In this document: positions 12,530 to 24,060 of the stretch, piece by piece | Layout of the letters: each line of letters begins with the position of its first letter | How positions within the stretch are numbered: position 1 is the stretch's first letter | Origin: Echinococcus granulosus | Taxonomy: Eukaryota; Platyhelminthes; Cestoda; Cyclophyllidea; Taeniidae | NCBI RefSeq assembly: GCF_000524195.1 | Contig: NW_020170569.1 | Span: 81,473-107,959 of the forward strand | Direction: 5' to 3' | DNA: 26,487 nt | The notes under the pieces: model-generated | Database searches by the model: none | What the model saw: only the letters and a program-made list of their open reading frames with translations | Told to the model about the DNA's origin: nothing | Position numbers and translations under genes: made by a program

Positions 12530-13483
12530 TCACCCTGTTTGCAGCTCAGCTAAACTCCTTTGAAATTTGATCAGAAACTGAGTTTCACTACCCTCTGTGG
12601 ATCCCTTTAATCCAGTAGTAGTCTGACCTACAATCTCTGTTCCATCGTTCATGACGGCCATTTCTGTGCTGGGAGGCCTTGAGTAACCTGATGCCCTCCA
12701 TGCACCTAGGAGAAGTGCAACAAGTGTTGGTGATGGACAGTAGGAGCAGTGATGACGCAAATGGCCTGCTAGAACTTGGCGAAACTTACCGCCACTCTGA
12801 TTAATGATTTCTTTTAGCAACAACCCTAGAGAAACACAGAATTACAACAGTGATTGTTCGAAAGAGGACCTCTCCATGCATAAATGAACGGTGTCCATTG
12901 CTGTGCGAATAACTGTGATTCCTTTAAACATTTACTGATACTGTTATGCAGGGGAGCAGCGGATTTGTTTACATAGTGGTGTCCATGCCCTAGTCGGCTT
13001 CCTTGAAACTCTCCCTTGATAATCCACTTACTTGTTGCTTGTTATTACACAAGCACGCTGACATGAATCAAGTCTCAGGCGCAACAACACTTTCTTACAG
13101 GCTTGGAGAGCTTATTTATGCACCGAATCCATATCACTTGCTTCAATCAACCGGATTTGAGCATTTCGGTTAAACACCCTCAACGTTAATACCAAATCAA
13201 CATCCATTTTAAGGAAAACGTGGTAAGACAGAAGCCACTGCCGAGTGTCCGACATCTCTAAGGTATATTTCTGAGCAATTAAAGGTGCACATTTAATGAG
13301 TTACAAGAGGCCAACTTCATACAGGGTCTGGGCAACTTGGTGCTCAACATATTGTTCACGACTCATCTACTCAAGCATTTGTGCAAATTTACCAGCTTGC
13401 GATCCTTTTGTCACTTGATACACCCCACACTTGTTGGTTTCAGACACTGTAAATGAGCCCCTCCCATACACATAACCCACCAT
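12530..13483 (-). CDS. proposed three-exon gene for a 100-residue protein, unknown function
   Basis: Three open segments on the minus strand are joined by compatible splice sites. Exon 1 is 13483-13393 (ATG start; donor GTAAAT; one base left over). Exon 2 is 12825-12790, only 36 nt, between TTTCTCTAG and GTAAGT. Exon 3 is 12705-12530, after an 84-nt intron ending CACTTCTCCTAG, and stops at TGA. Phases match at both joins (1 and 1), giving exactly 101 codons. The frame of exon 1 stays open upstream to about 13594, so the true 5' end may be further away. The protein begins MVGYVYGRGSF, has LLLKEIINQSGG across exon 2, and a polar C terminus rich in Thr, Gly and Glu. I see no signal peptide, membrane segment or known domain. 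A 36-nt exon of whole-codon length recalls the micro-exons of flatworm genes, but only one is visible. Confidence 0.4.
12706..12789 (-). other. 84-nt intron of the proposed small gene
   Basis: It begins GTAAGTTTCGCC and ends TTGTTGCACTTCTCCTAG on the minus strand. The short length and good consensus at both ends are the best evidence for the gene around it. The other intron (13392-12826, 567 nt) has a weaker donor, GTAAAT. Confidence 0.5.
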
Positions 13484-15334
13484 GTACTTTGGTGACTTCA
13501 CATTTTTATACTTTGTGAATGGTGCGCATTCACTGAAGCGCTGGCTTGAATTTCGCCTCAACTTTTGTGATAGTGCGGATTCAATGATTAGCAAGTCTTA
13601 CTCCAAGTGCATCAAGAGTCACTTTATTAATCTAAATCACCCAAATATTGAAGTGTACATTAAAGTTCTCATCGCAGTTGTTGGTCAGTTCGTAAATTGA
13701 ATCCCGTAAAATTTACTTGTCTATATGTACTATATTTTTGTGAAGTGGGAGTGTGACAGCATTTTCTCCGTTTATTTGTCTCTGGCTGGGCCAGAATTGG
13801 CGCCTACATTACATTGGGTTGTGTTGTACTGTATTGTGTATTAACTTTGCAGCAGACCTTTCTGTGAACAGAGTGCTGTTAGCTTGTCATTTAGGATTGA
13901 TACAATGCAAGACTTCGGCGAAGGTAATACCAGCCAGGTGAAAGATCAGTCTCTCTACTAAGACATAAAACACAATGCAGTTTCTTATGGGACCTCATGA
14001 ACAAACTGATGTTGTAAACGTTTTTGTTCAATTAAAGTAAGTGGTGCTTTCAAGAAAATGGTGATACGTGCGTCAACTGAAGCAGCTACTTTCATTTGGG
14101 AAGATATCATTTTCCATTTCTCTTCACGGGGCAGGTTACGCTATTTCAACCTGAATGCCTGCAGTAGACTGACCTGTATGCAAATAATAACTAGACTGGC
14201 TGTTTATTACTTGTTTATCCCTTCCACCCACTACAATGTTCAAATCGTTCAAAAAATGAATGCTTTTCATTAAGAGTTTAGGACATTATAAAGAAACTAT
14301 AATGAGATCTTCTTCTGACAAATTGTCAAAATGTCTACTGCTGCTTCTCTTAAAACTTTCTTGCGTCTATCGTATTTTAATAGAGATTCCAGTCAATCTA
14401 GCAGTATCCGACTTAAAATAATTATCACTATGATACAAAAGTTAAGCATATGCAGATTTCGTTTGAATTCAGTCTTGTATGCATTAAGCAAACTGAAGGC
14501 TCCAAGCACTTGTTTACTCGAATCGAAGCAAAGTGCCTTTGCTTTGTCAGTGCGATTTCGCTTGCTAACTTATCACCTTGTACATTCTGCACTTTCTTTC
14601 TTTCAACTCCTCCAGTTGCGATCTATTAATACTTATTTATGTTCAAATCCCTAAATATACAATCGCCCACAATTTAAGGCCATTCATTCTCTCCTTCTCA
14701 CTGTATCGTCGGATATTTCACTTGTTGACTGATTTTGTTAGTGTGATTTCATAAAACTTCACATAAGGAATGGCCTAAGAATCGTTCAAAAGATAAAGAC
14801 GCCTAATCTTTGTTACAAATTTCCTCATTTCAATATTTGTGCATATGGGATTATAACCATGTGCTTTCCTCTGATCGTATTGCAGAGGAAGTTCTCTCTC
14901 ACTTACTAGGAAAATAAGCATAAAGATTTCCTTTTCTTTGCGTGAATGTCACCAGAAGATGTCTGCGAACCCCAAACCGTCTCATGCAATGCATGCATGT
15001 GCTTAAAATACACCGATAATTACTAGAAATGGGGGCTTTGTTTCAAACCATCAGGCCTTCATCCAGGCAACAGCCTTCAAAAATATGTAAAGCTAACTTG
15101 ATAAGATAAGAACATCACCTCCCTCTTCTGTTTTGCCATTCTGTTTGTGTTTTGCTTAGCTTCCCTGCAGAAGTTGTCTCTACGTATGGAAAGTTCATTT
15201 AATCGAATAAATCATGTAGATATGTGGATATGGGGAGGCAGATCGGCATCACCCATGCGGATGATAACTAGAACAGCCGATGAGAATTCAACTCAAACAA
15301 AAAAGGCAAATTTTACATTTGACTCAATTCTGTG

Positions 15335-15391
15335 ATGTTGTTGTTGGTGGTTGTGGCATTGTCACTTGCAGGACTTATGCTGCTTCTGTGA
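15335..15391 (+). other. hydrophobic mini-open frame resembling a signal peptide
   Basis: ATG opens an 18-codon frame reading MLLLVVVALSLAGLMLLL and then TGA. A GTGAGG that could act as a splice donor overlaps the stop, so this could be the first exon of a secreted-protein gene. An AATAAA follows about 110 nt downstream, which argues against a long gene. Repeated TTG/GTG codons in a TGTTGTTGTTGG run could also give this by chance. No later exon was found. Confidence 0.15.
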
Positions 15392-17653
15392 GGCTCCATA
15401 TTCTGTCATGTAGTACACCACTGTGTTCGCAAGCCTGACCCCAAATAAACTTTGGTCGCTCAAGTTTCTGAAATGCAAAAATGATGCTTTTTATGTCGGC
15501 TTTATTTTAAATTTCACCTCTATTATACCATTTTTAGCCTCCTTACCTGATCGTAAGTAGAATCATGACTTATCTCTGGTTCTGTTATGCGTAGAAGGGA
15601 TGAGAATGAAGGTGGTAGGGGTGAATAACCCTTACCCACTGGAGTGAGTGTTAACACCTTAGTAGGTCCTTTGCATTTCAATCTGCATTCGTCAATTTAG
15701 GTTATGAGTCATCAAATTTGCGGAAAAATTTTTACCGAAAAAACAGTTCTGGAAACTAAGATATTGCCCACGTAACTTGTAGAACCTGCTGAAATATAAT
15801 ACAATCGTTTGTACACATTGTGTATCGAACAGTCATGACACAAAATGATCCACAATATTTGATATCGAGGATGAAACACTAGAAAATATAGGAGGGGCAA
15901 ATCACTACAGCCATGTCTGGTTCAAATTATTTCATCAAGGAAAACTTCTAATGCAGTTGCCATTCATTCGCAAATTTAAACGTTCCTGCAGTATGTGCAG
16001 GCAGCTGACGCCTTGCACCAGACATCAGGATGGCAAGCCTTAAGACCGTTTCAAAGACAATGAAATTGTGCATAAAGAATTCAAAATCTAAAAATTGACA
16101 CTAGTTTTTAACTAATTAAGTGTAAATACCATTGCGGAAAGTAGGCCAAGTGACGGAGACGATCACATGCCTTCTTATTGAAAAACATTCTAAGTTTCAC
16201 CAAGACCATGCAAGTGAAGGCTAAGCTGGACATTGTTTTTAAAAGTCGTTTGCTCAGTCTAACTTATAAATTTTAGTGCACTAGCAAGATTATCACCAAC
16301 AAAGATTGCAAGATAGTTTTTCAAAAGTAAAAGCAAAACATTCTTTTACACTTGTGCTATAAATGCAGTTCCTCTTCCCGTTGTGTATAATAATCTTGGC
16401 AGTTCCTTAACCGTTGTCAATTTGTGCTCGTGCACGTTCAAAAAGAAAAATACTGCTATAGTTTGATTATCAAACATCTCTATTACTATCCGCATGCATT
16501 TGTGATGCAGGCGGGAGAGCAGAGAAGACAATGAATTTAACGACTTCAACTAACTGGCATATTTGCGCTGCTACTGGTGAAATCATGTAGTCATGTAAAC
16601 AAGCATTGCCTGGCTAGCTCAATGTTACGACAAGAACGGAATATAGAATAGGAGAGCAGAACCTCTGAATTATAAACCATTTGATGCAGTGAATTTCTGC
16701 TCTAAGGCAACAATAATTTAAGTAGCACATGGGGAATTGGATGCTTAGAGAAGGGAACAAACGCATCTGGATAATAAATGCAAACTGTAGTTGTTAAGAA
16801 GCAACGCATTACATCGAATAGTTTTACTAAAGAGCAATTGATTCTATATTGTACTACATACATTTTTGATTTATGTGGCATAGAACCTCGTTAAGTCCCA
16901 GGCTGCATCTGGAAAAAGAAACCCTGATAACACTTTGCCAATCATGATTATGAAGTTAAATGAGCTAAGATATCTGGCGTTATCTACTGTGATCACCTCC
17001 TGAATACTTCCACCATGCATCCACTTCTCGTGTGCAAGGGTTGAATTAAGTTACTACTCAAAACCGCTGCTGATTTCCATCAATTACTCCTTTGGCATCA
17101 CTTTGTAATAGTACAAACACCTCATTAACATGCACAACTGCTGCATATGAAATACTCTTTTACAGTCAGAGGATAGAGAATTAAGCTGAGTAGTTTTTAA
17201 CGTAATGCTGAATCAAAATCCTATGAATAATAGTTCTACTTCAGATTAGATCGACCACATTATTTTCCTCCTCTGAGACTTGGCGAAAGCTTTCTAATGC
17301 ATTTAAATCAACTGGACTTACAACTCATTTTATTCTCACGGTTGTGATCAAACCGGATATTTTGTACCTAGCAAAGGTAAACACCGTTTTACTTGTCAGA
17401 CCATTGTGACCATCGTGTCAAATAAAGTTGACCTGACAATCTCACCTCTTTTATGGCATATTCTGACAAGTTCGCAAAAATAAATAAAAGTAGCCCTAAT
17501 GCATAATTTTCATAGCATAGACAAACTGCGTTGATTGTGTTCACAATCTGTTACATAGCCATAAACTACCGTTTTCACAGTGCTGCCTAGTAAATTAACA
17601 TGTACGTCGTTGTGAATACTAAATAATGGTAAACTTCCCCTTAATTATATAAT

Positions 17654-17673
17654 TATATATATATATATATATA
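17654..17673. repeat. (TA)10 microsatellite
   Basis: A perfect run of ten TA units, flanked on the left by an imperfect TAATTATATAATTA tract from about 17642. It is likely to vary in length between individuals. Confidence 0.95.
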
Positions 17674-20069
17674 CCTAACATCTCTAGCACCAACGCCAAA
17701 CAAATCTCCTATCCAGTGCTAGGGCGTGCACACAATCAGATTTACTTTTTTGTCATTCACCGCAAATTTATTTTAATGATTATGAGAAGCACTTTCCCAT
17801 CCTTTAATAGGAAATGATCAGTCTGAGATGACTCTTTAAATTTTCTACTCAAAAAAAGGCATATTTAAGGTAAAGGACAAGTTCTTTCAATCAAAACCAG
17901 GCAATTTCTAATCGTCTCCTGACATATTCTAACATGGTAAATTCAGCTGCGTTGTGCAGTAGAAACACTTAAATAACAACACAGATTTGATCTATTGCAT
18001 ACACTACTTCGGAAGTACTAAAAGAATAGATGCTGCCTTTATGACAAATGAAGGGAAGCTTCCATCAGGCACTTAAGGTATTCTCAAGTAAATTGCGTGA
18101 GTCATTTCCAAATTTGTTTTTTAACTATCACCACATTTAACTAAACTGGTGTAAAATGAACAGAGATAGGGCTAAAGGAAAGTAATTTAGTAGGAAGAAT
18201 GCATTAGAAATAAAAAAATGTAAATACCGATTAAAGAAGCAAGTTTTACACAACTTGAATTTTGTCATGAGTGAAAGTATGCCATATGGACCAGCTAAGT
18301 GATGTGCGCATTATGTTCAGGAGGCACATCTCAACCAGAGGTTATCAAACTCGCTACAAAGTGCGATTTTACAATGTGTGAGTTTACTTCCTCTCCATAG
18401 ACAGGGACGCGATCCATCAGTGACAAATGTGGTTCATTTGTAGTGTATGAGGTGCTTTAATCAGTTAATATCACAGCTTGTTAGTTATTTGGAGTTAACA
18501 GGGTAGGTTTACACCATCGACTGATGATCGGCAAAATTTTACATCAAAGCTGTCAAAAAATACACTGGATGTCTTTTTTCTGCGAAATTACGCTTAAACC
18601 TGAGATATGACAAAAGCAAATGGTTTTTTGCTTTACTATCTATTCTTTAAGTAGTGCATTTAATTTTAAACCACGACACGTCTTTGACAAATCACGAACA
18701 GAAAAGCTACATTTCAGACCAGCTTCATCTGTGGAAAATAATGGCGTGAATAATGAAACAATGCTTGCCTTTGGTAGGAGTAATTTTGATTGTTACACTA
18801 AGTACGAAATATTCTGTTTGATTGAAAACACAACATTTGGACGAGTTGTCGGTCTAAATTGCTTACGTTTGATGGAGGATTTACATGCAATCTTGAAGAG
18901 GGTGAATTGAGTGACAGCAGCAATGTTAAATGAGAATTTGCTTACAAATTGTGACTTCAAACAATACACTAGAATTATTTAAATTCATTTTTTCACCTTC
19001 CCACCGTTACAATGTTATATTTGTGGTAATAGTGCAGTTTGATTAAAAGTTCATGACTAGACGAAAACCGCGTTCAAAACTTGTTTACAATCATTCCTAC
19101 AAACTTTATGCATAAAAGGGGATCTCAGTATCGGTGCTTGTGACATGATTGTGATCCATGTGTCAGTTTTTTGGGCTTGCATGGCTGCGTTTAGACTCTA
19201 CGAAGCGTTACAGGGCAAGTCAAAGAATTCTTCAAAGAAATAAGTACATGATTTAAGTAACGTGGTAATTCTGTCTTTGTGCACGATAAATTAGAACATT
19301 ATAATGTATTCACGAAGTGACTACAGCAGGAATCCCAGATATCTCGTCGCGGTTTACTACTTACTTATTGTTCCCAATATGTGCTGAGGGTTTACTGTTA
19401 CAGATGGACAGGCGAGTTGCATAGACTGTTGAACAAGGGACTGTGGCAGATAGCAAAGCTTGCATGATGGTGACACGGCATACAGACTGAAAAGCATTGG
19501 TTCTGGAATCACCACAAATTTTTAAGACAGTGGCATTAAAAATACATCTTCAAAACAAACTTAAATAGAATTTCTGCTTCACTGATTAATATTTTTGTAA
19601 CTGGATGCACATGCAAAAGGCATATTTAAGGAATGAGTTGTAAGTGAAATGACAAATCTAATGAAAAATACCAATGGAACAAATCGTACACCTGAGGATA
19701 TAAACATTTCAATATATCGTACTCATAATTGGCAAACTTGTTCAAGCTGGACACTAAAGTGCGGCTGTTTCAAAGTCTTCATCAAAATAGATATTCCTAA
19801 TGTGTATTTATAGCGGAACTTAGTAACTGGATTAGCATCTTGCTTGAAGACTGCCCACCTGAACTGGATACAGTCTAGTTGTCAATTTTCAGTTGTAGGA
19901 CAGACCCAATTTCCTTTTTGCTTTAGACATTGCTTCCATATTCCTTGAGGGTCCACGAAGGTTCGGACACATCGGACACTTATCTCACCTACTTCACCGT
20001 TGAATACCACAAGCTCGTTACCTAACCAACTAATTTTGTAATCGCCCTAAACCTCCTAAACAGTCAATT

Positions 20070-21797
20070 GTGGGCGTTTATAACAGCAAATACTTGAATA
20101 TCATCTTCATTCCTTACGGTCGTGTGAAGCTAGATTTTGGACACGTAAGATGGTTTACCAGTTCGCTAAAGTTTCTCACTGGTGTCTGTAGGGGAAAACA
20201 ACCTATCCCCTTACTGATCTCGTACATCAACGAGGATGAAGCTGTGCTAATCACAGATGGTAAAGTGCTATTTCTAAATTAATCATTTCGTAGATCATGC
20301 GCCTCCTCCCATCGAAGGGGTGACAAGTTGCATGATAAGTAGGCAAAACAATCAGTTTCGCTAATTCATGAATCACCGCCCTTAACCATTTCATAAGGGT
20401 TGAAATCAACATGAAGTAGGAGAACACGTACAAAGTCCTTGTTTTACCACATCCTAGTGTTGCATTACTTTGATTACACTCCACTACATTTTGGACAGCG
20501 CCTGTTCTACCGTGCGTGGGTTCTTCTTTGAAATATCAAATTACAGACTTCCCACCAATCAGGCAGTTAAGAAGCGGGAAATTCTGGGGAAACATCCAGA
20601 TCAACTTGAAAATTTTGATTCGGTTCAAAGGATAAATCAGACCTTAGGACATATACTGCAATCTAGTCCGCCACGATTACCCATTTATTCCAAATTCTGA
20701 CAATGACTTAGATAGCTTTGGGGCTTCAACACTTGTCAGTGTGGCTGAACCGCCCTAGAAGGGGATTCTTCACTTCTCTGTTGATGCTGAAATGCTGACT
20801 TTTGGAGGCATCCATCACTTGGATATTCGGTTTGCTTCCGTAGTAGAGTGATGCACCCAGGTTGCATTACCTACTTTGATACAATTGAGGATATCCTGGC
20901 TCTTTTAGTCAAGACGCCCCCACATTATCCAGCTTTGCCTTATTTTGTGTCCACTTTTCTCGCAGGAAGGTTAGCCTCCAAACTTTATGGCAGGTTAGAT
21001 GTTAGTCAGAGAATTCCACAATCAGGCAGACGTTCTACGCGTCACCGACAGATGTACATCCGCTTATGTCATGTTAGTAGCTGCAAATATTTTTCTACAG
21101 CTTAGATTCCCATAACGGTAATGCACTAATGGGTTCCCATGAGTCTTGTATCCTAGACCACAGCACACTGTTGCATTCCCGCATGCACTGCCCTCGTTGT
21201 TTGCTGTCTTGATCAACAGTATCCCGACCCGAAGTGACTTAACACCCGTGCGTGCTAGAAATCGGTAATTGGAAAGACCTGTCTTCCCACTCCAAGTGGA
21301 CAAGGTGGAATTCTTGTCAACATCGGTCAAGTCAAAAGTTCCTCCATCGTAATAACCGTATAATAAATTACCTGAAAACCAAATTTTTAATAAATCGGTC
21401 AAGTTTTTTGCTACAGCTTGCTCTGTTACATCTGCCAAGAAAACCACAAAAATGCACCCTTGTGTTTGCAACGTGTCACAATGTAAAAGTTTACATAAAA
21501 GAGGACGTAAGGGATGATGCATTCATTTGTGTTGAAAACAGAACGTATCGGAGAGAAAAGTGGACGCAACGTTACTGCCCGTAGAACTTTGACCACTTTA
21601 TTATAACGAAACCAAATGGTGACAGAAGTAACGAAGTGCATTAATGATTTAAACGAGATCGTTCCATCTACGGCATTAAAATAGAATGCGGAGACCAAAT
21701 TGAACAAATTGTTGAAATAGTTGCTCCCATCTGCAATGATGTTTAAATGCGGAAGTAGAATCAGACGGAATTTTGACCAGTTTAAAGGTTCCTCTGC
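20070..21797. other. coding-like segments on both strands, no gene model
   Basis: This stretch has a higher density of protein-like open segments than its surroundings, but none joins into a gene. On the plus strand these are 20070-20282 (FGHVRWFTSSLKFLTG and beyond), 20470-20700 (KKREILGKHPDQLENFDSV), which continues in another frame as NSDNDLDSFGASTLVSV, and 20848-21105. On the minus strand there is a stop-to-stop frame 21797-21426 (124 codons, with FYFNAVDGTISFK, slightly like a degenerate EF-hand loop). There is also a 152-codon frame 21522-21064 containing a 60-nt segment between TTTTCTTGGCAG and TTTTCAG/GTAATT. Frames on opposite strands overlap, so at most one set is real. It may be a relic gene or chance. 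Confidence 0.25.
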
Positions 21798-21905
21798 TTA
21801 CAAAATGATGGACAAGAACTAACTGCCTGGAAAGCAGGGCTTAAACCAGACTGCTGACCTCCGACCTACCACTCGATCGATGACTACTTCCAAGTTAAGC
21901 AGCTG

Positions 21906-22758
21906 ATGTCATTTGAATTAGTCAGCAAACTGGCGTTTTGCATTTGTGGGCTAAGGGATATGAGATTGCCGCACAACTGGATACTACTTCTCTGCATCCT
22001 TCTTGTCATTAGTTTCATCTACGTAGTCTTTTACGATTTCCTACCACTTCACAGGAGCCACATGGATCGCGACACCCACACAGGTTGGTGCTCTTCTCCA
22101 CTTGCAGCAGATGGATTCTGAATAATTACAAATTAATCCAACCCTTTGCTTAGAGTTGATTACCACCGATCAAACAATACCAGAAGGATTTATAAACATC
22201 CACCTGCAGGCTTATCTGTCTGATCGACTGCCCATACTGCTGACCCAGTCAGGCCACAGCAACCAGTTCTGGTTACTTGGAGCTCGGAACGCTACCCTCA
22301 CATACAGCTGGGAGTACCACGCATCATCCGATGGCAGTGATCTTTCCTTCATGCATATTTATTTAAGTGTTGAAAACATCCAGCTATTCGGTGCTGTAAA
22401 CGCCAGCTTCTTGTCACCATTCTTACTCATCATTCACCCATCTTCCATTGAAGTGACTATCCAATTCTTACCTCCTTCGCCACATCCTCTCCATTCAAGC
22501 AAGAGGCAGCTGTTTGAAATGAAGGAGCTGCTAATCTCACGCTGGAATGGGTTAAGTCTGAAACCGTTGGATGGGAAGACTTGGGGTCCACTTCAGCGTG
22601 TCATTTTCAAGGTTGTGCAGATTCTGTCAAGCAACTTTCTGTTGAAGTGGTGGCTACAACGAGCATTGGCGGCACAAATTGCAGAGTTTCTTGAAGACCG
22701 AAATCTTCAGTGCTCTGCAACACAGGCTTTTTCTCCTGATCTTTGTGATTATTCATGA
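21906..22758 (+). CDS. membrane-anchored protein with possible TULIP (BPI-like) domain, two exons
   Basis: Exon 1 is 21906-22083 and exon 2 is 22154-22758. The donor CACAG/GTTGGT leaves one base, the acceptor TTTGCTTAG supplies two, and the frame runs on, giving 260 residues from this ATG. A second ATG at 21960, directly before the hydrophobic stretch, gives 242 residues and may be the real start. Residues 24-43 (WILLLCILLVISFIYVVFYD) form one membrane segment, either a signal anchor or an uncleaved signal. The rest is lumenal or extracellular, with sequons NAT (105) and NAS (142). Alternating beta-type segments (LTYSWEYHA, MHIYLSVENIQLFGAVNA, SIEVTIQF, KELLISRWNGLSL) are followed by a long amphipathic helix (about 203-241). 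That order resembles one TULIP domain, the lipid-binding fold of BPI and juvenile-hormone-binding proteins. The gene call is fairly firm; the fold is inferred from pattern only, and the usual first TULIP helix is not obvious. Confidence 0.65.
22084..22153 (+). other. 70-nt intron of the membrane-anchored protein gene
   Basis: It starts GTTGGTGCTC and ends AACCCTTTGCTTAG. Both flanking frames close within or near it (TGA at 22119-22121 for the upstream frame), and splicing restores one frame with the codon G/AG. The length is typical of short flatworm introns. Confidence 0.7.
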
Positions 22759-22760
22759 TC

Positions 22761-22766
22761 ATTAAA
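22761..22766 (+). promoter_or_regulatory. ATTAAA poly(A) signal close to the stop codon
   Basis: ATTAAA begins 3 nt after the TGA of the membrane-anchored protein gene. A perfect AATAAA lies further on at 22970-22975. Using the first would give a very short 3' untranslated region. Confidence 0.35.
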
Positions 22767-23639
22767 AGGGGCTGTAGTATGCACTTGTTTTGCAGTGTTC
22801 TTCCAAAGCATCCTGTGGAAGCAGCAAACTGTAATTTCGCTTAAGAAGTAGAAAAGTTTCTGGGTTGCAAAGAACTTAGTTAAGTGCAAAGCACCTATAG
22901 TACTTGTACTGGTAAAATGATCCAGCTACAAATAGCCTGAACTACTTACAACACTTGACCACTTCTATAAATAAATTCCTTATATCACTATTTGTGATAC
23001 AAGAGGTTAACCCAGGCGGGGAATCTTTTAGATCCCTAGTAATTCTGCTGTCTTGAAGCATAAGTCAACCTTTGCGGTGAACTAGATATGCTGTCATGTG
23101 AGCCTGGGTTCATTCGAGGTCCACCTAGACAAGACTTCAGCACAGATACCTTCATTGTTCACATGGCTGACCTTGACTCTACATTGATTACTTAGGGCAC
23201 TTAAGTTACGACTGTACGTTGATTCTGCTGGAAAATCAAACCTCCCTATACATGGCAAAGTGCAACAATGCTTTTAAATTGCTGCAAATGTGGTTGTTAT
23301 GGGGGGACTTAGGCGTAAGGTCTTTCGCTAGTCAGACATGTCTCATTTACGTGAAGCTAAATGCAGCAAATGACAGGTTTGACAACCAAACTGGTTCTCA
23401 TTTCAAGGCACTTTAACAACATAGCGCTTATTATTATGGCATAGCAAAGTGCTCATCTTGGAGTGGAAGTGCTATCGGCACTGCTTGCGTACGTACGCCC
23501 TGAAGGTGAGGAACAAGAGATGCGTAATGGTGTCAGCATTCGTGGTGGCGTTAAGATTGAAGAAAATATGGACGCGTTCGTCGGTCAAAGTCGCCCAATG
23601 GTGCAGCTTTTGGCAAAGGAGAAGAATTCAATAAATCTA
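22767..23639. other. stretch without a supported gene
   Basis: This holds the presumed 3' flank of the preceding gene (AATAAA at 22970) and overlapping plus-strand open frames at 23219-23416, 23449-23634 and 23463-23804. The last begins at GTG with VEVLSALLAYVRPEGEEQEM and has ordinary protein composition as far as about 23640, where it runs into low-complexity sequence. A possible donor (CTGAAG/GTGAGG, near 23506) lies inside it. I cannot identify it. Confidence 0.4.
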
Positions 23640-24060
23640 CCCCGGTCTTCCATTCATTCACCCCTGATCTTCTCATTACCTCAATATTCCATACGTTTAA
23701 TCCAGGTGCATTCACTCCTTCCCCACTCACTCAACTCATCTACACAAAATCCATCCTTTCCTTCATCTACTTCTCCAACCTCATCCTCAGAGCTCTATAA
23801 TTAACCCAAACCAGACACTAACTTCACTCCAATATGCACCGAGAAATGACAAGCGTAGCAAATGCAGGATCACACTTGAGCTTCATTGACAAATCCGAAA
23901 TGTGATGGTGAATTTTCCCTAAGATCCTTGCAGTAAAAGTGATACCGACATAACAATTAACACTTCACCCATCCATCTCTCCAATCCTACCTCGCACCGG
24001 TAATTCAAAGCCATCCGTCTTGCATCCCACCTCACTTTCAAAGGCTTCTGAAACGCCTCA
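23640..24060. repeat. cytosine-rich, guanine-poor low-complexity tract
   Basis: The plus strand is built of CATTC, CATCC, TTCACTCC and CTTCATC-like words with very few G in the first half. It looks like a decayed simple-repeat tract. The minus-strand aminopeptidase remnant ends inside its right part. Confidence 0.6.

Larger units (their letters stand above)
13484..20069. other. intergenic stretch, no supported gene
   Basis: AT-rich DNA with scattered open frames of 60-107 codons (14058-14273, 14331-14654, 15147-15335 and 18620-18910 plus; 15712-15900 and 16346-16549 minus). I cannot assign any of them, and none has paired splice sites that I could extend. Notable small items are a hydrophobic mini-frame at 15335, an AATAAA near 15445, a (TA)10 microsatellite at 17654, and a 17-nt word AAAAGGCATATTTAAGG present at both 17854-17870 and 19615-19631. 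Confidence 0.5.

Noticed and set aside
14331..14654. 107-codon plus-strand open frame
   Set aside because: Its composition is Ser/Leu-rich as expected from AT- and pyrimidine-rich DNA; it has no motif, no splice partner and no poly(A) signal close by.
14640..14656. GTTCAAATCC resembling a tRNA T-loop (B box)
   Set aside because: The flanks cannot form the T stem, and no D-arm or acceptor stem is found upstream.
18620..18910. 96-codon ATG open frame on the plus strand
   Set aside because: It has a real ATG but no recognisable family, no signal or membrane segment and no context; open frames of this size are expected by chance here.
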